Assembly: GCA_040414495.1 (NCBI GenBank)
Contig: JBEDUI010000290.1
Span: forward strand, 1-32,846
From: DATAVB01 sp040414495
GTDB taxonomy: Bacteria > Actinomycetota > Actinomycetes > Mycobacteriales > QHCD01
DNA length: 32,846 bases
Direction: 5' to 3'
Shown: positions 6,406 to 13,050 of the stretch, piece by piece
Layout: the number at the start of each line of letters is the position of its first letter
Numbering within the stretch: position 1 is the first letter of the stretch
Program-made: the position numbers and the translations under genes
Notes under the pieces: model-generated
What the model was told of the DNA's origin: nothing
The model's database searches: none
The model's input: the letters and a program-made list of their open reading frames with translations, nothing else

Positions 6406-7539
6406 CTACGTCCACTCTCCCAGCGCCATTACCCGCGTTACCGCGAATTCGTCGTCCAGCAGTACGAAATCTGCGTCCAGCCCGGCCGCGATGCTGCCGA
6501 ACCGGTCCACGCCCCCGAGCACCCGGGCCGGGGTCGTCGCCGCGGCCCGGGCCGCTACCTCAACCGGCAGGCCGACCTCGCGAATCGCCCGCTGTACCGC
6601 CCGTTCCATCGTCAACGTGCTGCCGGCGATCGAGTCACCGTCGGCCAGCACGGCCTTGCCGTTATCGACGATGACCCGCTGACCGCCAAGAATGTAGTCG
6701 CCATCGCCGACCCCGGCCGCCGCCATCGCATCGGTGATCAATGCGAACCGGTCCGGGAACAGCTCGGCCAGCAGCCGGACGGTCGAGTCGTGCAGATGGA
6801 AGCCGTCGTTGATGACCTCGCACACCACGCCGGCCCGGTCCATCGCCGCCCCGATCGTGCCCGGGTCGCGGTGGTGCAGGCCGCGCATGCCGTTGAAAGC
6901 ATGCGTGATGACCCGCGCTCCAGCCTCGATGCCGGCGATCGCGTCGGCGTAATAGGTATCGGTGTGTCCGACCGCGGGGATCACCCCGGCCGCGGCCACC
7001 TGCCGGATCAGGTCCAACGCGCCCGGCCGTTCCGGCGCGATCGTGATCATCGAGACCGTGCCGCGCCCGGCCTCCAGTAGTTCCTTCAGTACGCCCGGAT
7101 CGGGGTCGATGATCTTGTGCGGATTCTGCGCGCCGCACCGTACCGACGAGATGAACGGGCCCTCCAGATGCACGCCGACCACGTGCCCGGTCGGCGTCGG
7201 GCCGGCCTCGACCAGGTCGGCGATCCACCGCGTGATCTCACACATCCGCGCGACATCGCCGGTGACCACGCTGGCCAGCGCACGGGTGGTGCCGTGCGCG
7301 CGGTGGAACGCCACGGCGGTCGCGAGCTCCGCGGCCGATTCGTCGTTGCCACCGCCCCCGCCGCCGTGGGTATGCAGGTCGACGTAGCCGGGCAGCAACC
7401 AACCCCCGCCCAGATCGGTCCCGGACTCTGGCGGCCGGCCACCGCCGACGCCGGTGATCCGCGACCCCTCGATCTGAACCCAACCGGGATCGAGGATGCC
7501 GTCCGGGGTGACGACCCGGGCACCGGTCAGGACGGTCAT
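6406..7539 (-). CDS. nagA: N-acetylhexosamine-6-phosphate deacetylase (NagA/AgaA family)
   Basis: This amidohydrolase removes acetate from an N-acetylhexosamine 6-phosphate. The 377-residue protein shows the family's metal and catalytic sites: DLHTHGG (His56, His58), HLEGPF (Glu126), GHTDTYYADA (His192), THAFNGM (His213) and LITDAMAAAG (catalytic Asp270). A poly-Gly run (59-64) follows the HxH motif. The frame extends to 7566, but ATG 7539 overlaps the ROK stop as ATGA and gives the usual MTVLTGARVVTPDG opening. It is flanked in operon by the ROK kinase upstream and the aldolase directly downstream. Either N-acetylglucosamine or N-acetylgalactosamine 6-phosphate could be the substrate; the neighbours favour the latter. 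Confidence 0.93.
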   Translation of the reverse strand: MTVLTGARVVTPDGILDPGWVQIEGSRITGVGGGRPPESGTDLGGGWLLPGYVDLHTHGGGGGGNDESAAELATAVAFHRAHGTTRALASVVTGDVARMCEITRWIADLVEAGPTPTGHVVGVHLEGPFISSVRCGAQNPHKIIDPDPGVLKELLEAGRGTVSMITIAPERPGALDLIRQVAAAGVIPAVGHTDTYYADAIAGIEAGARVITHAFNGMRGLHHRDPGTIGAAMDRAGVVCEVINDGFHLHDSTVRLLAELFPDRFALITDAMAAAGVGDGDYILGGQRVIVDNGKAVLADGDSIAGSTLTMERAVQRAIREVGLPVEVAARAAATTPARVLGGVDRFGSIAAGLDADFVLLDDEFAVTRVMALGEWT

Positions 7540-8489
7540 GCGGCGTCTCCTTCGTACGGCTTCCAATCCTCACCCGCGCTGGCCTCGCCGGCGGCTCGCC
7601 AGGCCAGTACGGCCGCGCCGAGGCAGCCGGCCTGACTGCCCAACGCCGCCGGTACCAGCGGTGGTGGCGGGGTGAACGACAGACGGGACGCCAGCTCGGT
7701 CCGCAACGGGTCGAGCAGCGCCGCGCCAGCCTCGGACAAGCCCCCGCCGATCACGACCATGGCCGGGTCGAGCAGTTGGCTGTACGTGGCGAGCGAGGTC
7801 GCCAGCGCGTCGATCGCCTCGGCCCAGATCCGGGTGGCCAACTCCTCGCCCGCCTGCGAACGGGCCAGCACCTCCTCTGCCCCAGTCACCGCGGAACCGC
7901 CAGCCGCCATGTACCGCCGGGGAATCGCCGCCGCCGAGGCGTACGTCTCCAGACAACCGCGCTGACCGCAGGCACACGGCTCGCCGTGCGGGACGGCCGG
8001 CGTATGCCCCATCTCGCCGCCGTACCCGCGGGCGCCGGCGTACGGCACTCCGCCGATCACAATGGCGGCGGCGATCCCGGTACCGATCGGCAAGAACAGG
8101 AAGTCCTTGCTACCGCGAGCGGCGCCGACCAACATCTCGGCCAGCCCGCCGCTGCGTACGTCATGCGACAGCGCCACCGGGCGCTGCAAACGGCGACCGA
8201 CCAACTCGGCCAGCGGCAGATCCCGCCAGCCGATATTGGCCGAATAGATCGCCATCCCGGTCGTGTCATCGACCAGACCCGGCACGACGACCCCGGCCGC
8301 GGCCGCCCCACCAGGCGCCTGCCCAGCTAACGCCGCGGCAAAGTCCACAATCGACTCGACCACTGCCTCGACGCCGCGTTCCCGGCCGGTGGGCCTGGTT
8401 TCGACGTGCAGCATCGCTCCGTACCGGTCGACCACGGCACCCTTCATCGCCGTACCGCCGACATCCAGCGCGACGACCGACCCACTCAT
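7536..8489 (-). CDS. ROK-family N-acetylhexosamine kinase
   Basis: The 317-residue sugar kinase carries the ROK phosphate motif LDVGGT (8-13), catalytic Asp110 (in SHDVRSGG), the substrate motif GEMGH (Glu159, His162) and the ROK zinc signature CACGQRGCLE (172-181; Cys172, Cys174, Cys179). There is no N-terminal DNA-binding domain, so it is a kinase rather than a ROK repressor. It would phosphorylate the N-acetylated amino sugar at O6, feeding NagA encoded next (ATGA overlap at 7536-7539). The gene follows the SIS gene after a 21-nt gap. Glucokinase activity cannot be excluded, but the operon context argues for an amino-sugar substrate. Confidence 0.9.
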   Translation of the reverse strand: MSGSVVALDVGGTAMKGAVVDRYGAMLHVETRPTGRERGVEAVVESIVDFAAALAGQAPGGAAAAGVVVPGLVDDTTGMAIYSANIGWRDLPLAELVGRRLQRPVALSHDVRSGGLAEMLVGAARGSKDFLFLPIGTGIAAAIVIGGVPYAGARGYGGEMGHTPAVPHGEPCACGQRGCLETYASAAAIPRRYMAAGGSAVTGAEEVLARSQAGEELATRIWAEAIDALATSLATYSQLLDPAMVVIGGGLSEAGAALLDPLRTELASRLSFTPPPPLVPAALGSQAGCLGAAVLAWRAAGEASAGEDWKPYEGDAA

Positions 8490-8510
8490 GGCGCGCTCCT
8501 CACCAAACGG

Positions 8511-9389
8511 TCAGTGCAGAATCACCGACCGGGTGAGATTACGGGGCTGGTCCGGGTCGAGCCCACGGACGGTCGCCAAAGCGACACCGAGCCGCTGGGC
8601 GCGGATCAGATCGGCGGCCGGGTCGAGGTCGTCGTTGACGACGAGCGCGCCGGTCCCATTCAGCTGATCGAGCAGGCCGGCCGGCGGTTCACCGAAGACC
8701 CAGACCACGCTGTGGTCGTCGGCGATGCTGATCGGGCCGTGCCGGTACTCCATGGCCGGGTACGACTCGGTCCACGACTGAGAGGCCTCGCGGAGCTTGA
8801 GCGCGGCCTCGTTGGCGATGCCGATCGACCAGCCGGTGCCCAGGAACGTGAACTGGGTCCGCTCGGTCAGGCCGGCCGGCAATGCGGAGCTGACCGCGGC
8901 GCCGGCCTGCTCCACGGCGCTGGTGACGTCAGCGCCGAGGTGCGCCCGCAGCAACAACAACGCGGTGGTGGCAAACCGGGTCTGGACCACGGACTGTTCG
9001 TCCGCGAAGTCGAGTACGACGGTGTCGGCCGCGGCCTGCATGACCGGGGTCGACGGGTCGGCGGTGATCGCGACCGTCGGGGTCGTGGACCCGATAGCGT
9101 TCAGGGCACCCAGGACCTCGGTCGTGGTGCCGGATCTGGTCAGCGCGACGACCCGGTCGTACGGCCGGTCCACCGGAAATTCGGACGCCGCGAAGGCGTC
9201 GGTCTCACCCTGGCCAGCGCGCTCGCGCAGCACGGCGTACGACTGCGCCATGAACAGTGAGGTGCCGCAACCAATCACCGCCACCCGCTCGCCCGCTTGT
9301 GGCAGGCCGGCGGGCGACGATGTCGCCATCTCAGCGGCCTTGCGCCAGCATGCCGGCTGGCTGGCGATCTCTGTCTCGACGTGGCTCAC
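8511..9389 (-). CDS. SIS-domain sugar isomerase/deaminase (AgaS/GlmS-isomerase-like)
   Basis: Two SIS domains are visible: GCGTS at about 40-44 with LTRSGTTTEVLGAL at about 83-96, then FLGTGWSIGIANEAALKLREAS and EYRHGPISI in the second half. The first of these two is quoted in parts: FLGTGWSIGIANEAALK. The opening HVETEIASQPACWRKAA resembles the ligand-binding start of AgaS and GlmS isomerase domains. It would convert hexosamine 6-phosphate to ketose 6-phosphate, releasing ammonia. The start is GTG 9389, which has AGAAGGGG 8 nt upstream; a GTG at 9398 sits too close to that site. It is the first gene of the amino-sugar operon. At 292 residues it is shorter than E. coli AgaS (about 380), so substrate preference is uncertain. 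Confidence 0.85.
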   Translation of the reverse strand: MSHVETEIASQPACWRKAAEMATSSPAGLPQAGERVAVIGCGTSLFMAQSYAVLRERAGQGETDAFAASEFPVDRPYDRVVALTRSGTTTEVLGALNAIGSTTPTVAITADPSTPVMQAAADTVVLDFADEQSVVQTRFATTALLLLRAHLGADVTSAVEQAGAAVSSALPAGLTERTQFTFLGTGWSIGIANEAALKLREASQSWTESYPAMEYRHGPISIADDHSVVWVFGEPPAGLLDQLNGTGALVVNDDLDPAADLIRAQRLGVALATVRGLDPDQPRNLTRSVILH

Positions 9390-9564
9390 CCGCAGCACCC
9401 TTCTCGTTGCTCACCTCACGTACCGTCCTGCACAGTATCGCTCAAAACCCCGCGGCTGCGAGCTAAACAGCGCAGAATTTATGAGCAAGATGGGCACGTG
9501 AACGATCCGGCACCTCCGTTCGTCGTCTACAAGTGACCAGACCAACATCTGACGAGAGCGGTTC
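9390..9564. promoter_or_regulatory. Divergent promoter region of the amino-sugar operon and the His-motif protein
   Basis: This 175-bp region separates two outward-reading genes, so it must contain both promoters. On the minus strand TACTGT (complement of 9433-9438) fits a -10 element for the SIS operon. No convincing -35 or DeoR operator repeat was found by eye. Confidence 0.4.
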
Positions 9565-10287
9565 ATGACCAAGCGTCGCCCACAACAGCTCACCAAGGAA
9601 CAGCGCAGGCAGGCCGCGCGCAAAGCTGCCGCCGCGCTGCGTGAGAGCCAGCGTAAGAAGCGTCAACGTACCTGGATCGTCTCGATCGCCGTCGCCGTGG
9701 TGGTGATCGGCGGCCTGGTCGCCGCCGTACTGACCATCGGCCACAGATCGTCGAACTCCAACAACGCCTCGGGCAATCAGACACTCGACAACAACCCGGC
9801 CGTGCTGGCCACCACCGCGCACGGCGCCAAGGGCCAGACCGTCGACGGGATCAGCAGCTCCTCCAGCGAGCAGTTGGCCTTCCACGTCCACTCGCACCTG
9901 CAGATCTACGTGGGCGGCAAACAGAAGGTCGTGCCGTACGGGATCGGCATCGTGCCGCCACTGAGCGTGCAGAACGCGGGCGGCCAGCCGTTCGCTGGCG
10001 GCGGCAAGGCGCTCTATTGGCTGCACACCCACGACGAAAGCGGCGTGGTGCACATCGAGTCGCCGGTCAAGCGCACCTTCACGCTGGGCAATTTCTTCGA
10101 TATCTGGGGCCAGAAGCTCAGCGCCAACCAGGTCGGACCGGACAAGGGCACGGTGACCGCATTCCTCGACGGGAAAAAGGTCAGCGGAAATCCGGCCGAC
10201 ATTCAATTGGGCAACCACAAGGTGATCCAGCTCGATGTCGGCCAGGTCGTCGCGCCCAAGCCGTTCACGTTCCCGCAGGGACTCTGA
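9565..10287 (+). CDS. Membrane-anchored extracytoplasmic protein with paired His motifs
   Basis: I do not recognise a named family. The 240-residue protein has a Lys/Arg/Gln-rich cytoplasmic head (1-36), one TM helix (about 37-58), a Ser/Asn-rich linker (61-80) and an exported domain. That domain has FHVHSHLQIYVGG (His107, His109, His111), VPYGIGIVPP, YWLHTHDESGVVHIESP (His154, His156, His163) and FTLGNFFDIWGQKL, strings that look conserved. The clustered His residues suggest a metal site facing the cell exterior; this is inference. ATG 9565 has GAGAG just upstream. It lies between the amino-sugar operon and its likely regulator but reads the other way, so a shared function is not implied. 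Confidence 0.8.
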   Translation: MTKRRPQQLTKEQRRQAARKAAAALRESQRKKRQRTWIVSIAVAVVVIGGLVAAVLTIGHRSSNSNNASGNQTLDNNPAVLATTAHGAKGQTVDGISSSSSEQLAFHVHSHLQIYVGGKQKVVPYGIGIVPPLSVQNAGGQPFAGGGKALYWLHTHDESGVVHIESPVKRTFTLGNFFDIWGQKLSANQVGPDKGTVTAFLDGKKVSGNPADIQLGNHKVIQLDVGQVVAPKPFTFPQGL

Positions 10288-10315
10288 TAATCCTCAGTGG
10301 ACTATCCCGGTCACA

Positions 10316-11101
10316 TCACGCCCGGATTACTTCGAGGCCGGCCTCCTCGAACGGCGCAATCATCGCGTCGGTCGCGTCGGAGTCGGTGATCAGCACCGAG
10401 ACCGCCTCGATGTCGCAGATACGGGCGAACGCGCGGTTACCGATCTTCGTCGAGTCGGCCACGACCGCGACCTGCTTGGCCCGGCTGGCCATCAACGCGT
10501 TCGTGCTCGCTTCGGCCTCGTTGTGGGCGGTAGCACCGGCGACGGCATCCACCCCGTCGACCCCGAGGAAGACCAGGTCGATGGTGAGCTCGCCGAGGAT
10601 GTTGGAGGCCAGCGGGCCGATCAGCTCGTAGGACTGAGCTCGGGCGACCCCGCCGGTGACGACGATCTTGACGTGCGAGCGGACCGTCAGCTCGTTGGCG
10701 ATGTTGACCGCGTTGGTCACCACGGTTACGCCCGGCTCGTTGTCGCTGCCGCGTAGGTCAACCCGGGTCGCCAGCGCCCGGGCCACCTCGGTCGTCGTCG
10801 TCCCACCGTTGAGCCCGATCGTGGTCCCGACGTTGGCCAGGGCCGCCGCGGCCGCGCCGATACGTTGCTTGTTCGAGGCGTGCCGGGCGGTCTTGTACCG
10901 CAACGGAAGGTCGTACGAGACGCTGCCGGAGACCGCGCCGCCGCGGGTCCGGGTGAGCATCTGCTGCTGGGCAAGATGGTCAAGGTCGCGCCGGATCGTG
11001 GCGGTGGAGACGTCCAGTTCGCGGGCTACGGTGTGCACGTCCAATTGACCGTCCCGCGCCAGGAATTCCAGTAGCGCATTCAGCCGTTCGTGTCGGGTCA
11101 T
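10316..11101 (-). CDS. DeoR-family transcriptional regulator (AgaR/GlpR type)
   Basis: The 261-residue protein begins with a DeoR helix-turn-helix: MTRHERLNALLEFLARDGQL then VSTATIRRDLDHLAQQQML (about 31-49), followed by the TRTRGGAV link. A DeoR-C sugar-phosphate sensor domain follows, with IGLNGGTTTTEVARAL, VVTNAVNIANEL, VVTGG and FLGVDGVDAVAG. ATG 11101 is preceded by GGGGGAG with 5-nt spacing; the frame continues to 11134 without need. DeoR regulators usually repress neighbouring sugar operons and release DNA on binding a phosphorylated sugar. The adjacent amino-sugar operon, separated by one opposite-strand gene, is the obvious target, by inference. Its 3' end faces that of the His-motif gene, 28 nt away. 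Confidence 0.92.
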   Translation of the reverse strand: MTRHERLNALLEFLARDGQLDVHTVARELDVSTATIRRDLDHLAQQQMLTRTRGGAVSGSVSYDLPLRYKTARHASNKQRIGAAAAALANVGTTIGLNGGTTTTEVARALATRVDLRGSDNEPGVTVVTNAVNIANELTVRSHVKIVVTGGVARAQSYELIGPLASNILGELTIDLVFLGVDGVDAVAGATAHNEAEASTNALMASRAKQVAVVADSTKIGNRAFARICDIEAVSVLITDSDATDAMIAPFEEAGLEVIRA

Positions 11102-11151
11102 CTGGGCTCCCCCTCGGGTTGTGCCAGACACCATAGGGCGTGCCTACGGGT

Positions 11152-12063
11152 TCAGCTCACCAATGACCACGCGATGCCATCGAGAATGTCGTGCTCGCTG
11201 GTGACCACCTCGGCCATGGCCAGCGAATCGACGATAACGCGCAGTACCAGCGCACCTCCGCCGATCACGTCGACCCGCCCCGGGTGCATCACCGGCAACG
11301 CGGCCCGCTCGGCGTGGTTCATCGCCAGCAGCCGGTCGGCCACCTGCCCCACCGTCTGTCTGGTCATGACCGTGCCGTGAATGCGGTCCGAGTCGTATTC
11401 GGGCAGATCCAGGGCGATCGCCGCCATTGTGGTCACCGTGCCGGCCACGCCGACGAGGGTGGCGGCCTGCTCAACCGGGACGGTCTGCCGGACCTCTTGC
11501 AACGCCGACCGCACGTCCGCCTCGGCCGCCGCGATCTGTTCCGGCGTGGGCGGGTCGTCGCGCAGGTGGCGTTCGGTCAGCCGGACGCAGCCGATGTTCA
11601 CGCTGCGCTGAGTGGTGGCCCGACCGCCGTTGCCCAGCACGAATTCGGTCGAGCCGCCGCCGATATCGACCACCAGCGCCGGCGCGGCCAGGCCCGGCAG
11701 GCTGCGTACCGCGCCCAGATACGACAACGCGGCCTCCTCGTCGCCGGTGATCACCTCGGCTTCGCGGCCCAGTGTTTTGCGGACCATCGCGTGGAATTCG
11801 TCCCGGTTGGCCGCGTCCCGGGTGGCGCTGGTCGCGACCATCCGCACGAGGTCTATATCGCCGATGATCTCGGTGTAGCGCTCCAACGCGAGCCGGGTCC
11901 GTTCGATCGCCTCTGGCGCCAGGCGTCCGGTCCGGTCGACGCCCTGACCGAGTCGGACGATCTCCAGCCGGCGGTCGACGTCAGTGAGCCTGTCTCCCTC
12001 GATGTCGGCCACCAGCAGGCGAATTGAATTGGTCCCACAGTCGATGGCCGCCACTCGTGTCAC
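11152..12063 (-). CDS. ppx: Ppx/GppA-family exopolyphosphatase / pppGpp phosphatase
   Basis: The 303-residue protein has the ASKHA phosphohydrolase motifs AAIDCGTNSIRLLVAD (5-20), VATSATRDAANRDEF, VITGDEEAALSYLGA, VVDIGGGSTEF and GVAGTVTTMAAIAL. This is the short actinobacterial form without the C-terminal HD-like domain of E. coli Ppx. It acts on polyphosphate or pppGpp; which is not decided by sequence. GTG 12063 is chosen as start because AAGGAGAG lies 8 nt upstream; the in-frame ATG at 12102 has no ribosome site. In many actinobacteria ppx directly follows eno, ftsB and DUF501; here an amidohydrolase and a PIG-L gene lie between. Confidence 0.93.
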   Translation of the reverse strand: MTRVAAIDCGTNSIRLLVADIEGDRLTDVDRRLEIVRLGQGVDRTGRLAPEAIERTRLALERYTEIIGDIDLVRMVATSATRDAANRDEFHAMVRKTLGREAEVITGDEEAALSYLGAVRSLPGLAAPALVVDIGGGSTEFVLGNGGRATTQRSVNIGCVRLTERHLRDDPPTPEQIAAAEADVRSALQEVRQTVPVEQAATLVGVAGTVTTMAAIALDLPEYDSDRIHGTVMTRQTVGQVADRLLAMNHAERAALPVMHPGRVDVIGGGALVLRVIVDSLAMAEVVTSEHDILDGIAWSLVS

Positions 12064-12159
12064 GGGGTTGCTCTCCTTGCTACGTCTGCGATTTTCTTCC
12101 ATGGTGGCAGCCCGCTTCGATGTGGCGGCCGTTGCATAACGTATGCGCAGCGGTACTCG

Positions 12160-12190
12160 TTGGACACGAACGGTGGCCGTTCATTAGGCT
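12160..12190 (+). promoter_or_regulatory. Putative promoter of the PIG-L gene with internal dyad
   Basis: The -35 candidate TTGGAC (12160-12165) and -10 candidate TAGGCT (12185-12190) are 19 bp apart. The spacer contains a perfect dyad, GAACGG and CCGTTC around TGG (12168-12182), a typical place for a repressor to bind. A start near 12197 would exclude the in-frame TTG at 12160 as translation start. Confidence 0.5.
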
Positions 12191-12205
12191 CGAACATACG
12201 TTCCC
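12190..12205 (+). promoter_or_regulatory. SOS-box-like LexA site
   Basis: TCGAACATACGTTCCC matches 10 of 12 fixed positions of the actinobacterial LexA site TCGAAC-N4-GTTCGA; the left half is perfect. It abuts the -10 element of the PIG-L promoter, where LexA binding would block transcription. Confidence 0.45.
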
Positions 12206-12228
12206 TCTGGTACGAGAAGGGTTCCGTC

Positions 12229-13050
12229 ATTTCTGCCGTTCAGGAGTTGCAGCAGTTGGGGCGGGGTGACCGCGCGCTGGTGATCCACGCCCATCCCGAC
12301 GACGAAACCCTCGCTACCGGCGCGACCGTGGCCGAGCTGGCCGAGCGCGGGGTCGAGGTGGTGCTGGCGACCGCGACCTCGGGCGAAGCGGCCGAGCGGG
12401 TCCCGGACGACGACCCGGCCACCGCGCTGGCGACCGCCCGGCAACGCCGCGAACACCGGCTGCTGCGGGCCTGCGAGCTGCTGGGCATTCGCGATCACCA
12501 CCGCCTGGGCGGGGCCGGGCACTGGGTCGATGCCGGCCGCGACGGCGGGCCGGGCAGCCTGAGTCAGGCCTGCGATGAGGAATTGGTCGGCGCGCTGGTC
12601 GAGCTGCTGAAGGTGCTGCGCCCCGATGTGGTCCTCTCGGTCGGCGCCGACGGGATCACGCGCCACCCCGACCACGTGATGATCAGTCGTACGGTCAGCG
12701 CTGCTCTGGACCGGATGGGCGAGGCGGCGCCGCCGGCGTTCGGCGCCTGCGTGCATGAGCAGAACGTCGTCGATGCACGGTCTTTGCTGGCCGCACTGCT
12801 GCCCGGGACGCCGGTCGGATCGGGCGGCATCCTCGGCGTCCCGGCGGGCACGGCCAACATCGCGATGTGCTGCTCGCCGGACGCGGCCGGGGCGAAACGG
12901 CGCGCGCTGGACGAATACGCACCCGGGCTGGGGTCGGCCGCGTTGGATGAGCTGGTCCAGGAATACCGGCCGCGAGGCGACACACTGTTTCTGCGGGTCG
13001 TATTCGATATCGCCGGCTGGGGTACGGAATTCTTCCAGCGGCTGGGTTAG
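12229..13050 (+). CDS. PIG-L family zinc deacetylase
   Basis: The N-terminal HAHPDDE (His20, His22, Asp24, Asp25 and Glu26 counting from 12229) and the later HPDHVMI carry the family's zinc ligands and catalytic Asp. Relatives deacetylate N-acetylglucosamine conjugates (MshB, Mca) or sugar moieties of secondary metabolites; the substrate is not predictable here. The start is unusual. The best ribosome site, GAGAAGGG (12214-12221), is 7 nt before ATT (12229), where an ATG would give MSAVQELQQLG. Conventional alternatives are TTG 12160, which coincides with the -35 box, and TTG 12250. The 3' end overlaps the opposing amidohydrolase by 4 nt. Family call firm, start uncertain. Confidence 0.87.
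   Translation: MSAVQELQQLGRGDRALVIHAHPDDETLATGATVAELAERGVEVVLATATSGEAAERVPDDDPATALATARQRREHRLLRACELLGIRDHHRLGGAGHWVDAGRDGGPGSLSQACDEELVGALVELLKVLRPDVVLSVGADGITRHPDHVMISRTVSAALDRMGEAAPPAFGACVHEQNVVDARSLLAALLPGTPVGSGGILGVPAGTANIAMCCSPDAAGAKRRALDEYAPGLGSAALDELVQEYRPRGDTLFLRVVFDIAGWGTEFFQRLG

Noticed and set aside
10288..10315. Bidirectional terminator between the His-motif gene and the DeoR gene
   Set aside because: Only 28 bp, and no stem of useful length could be formed by eye.
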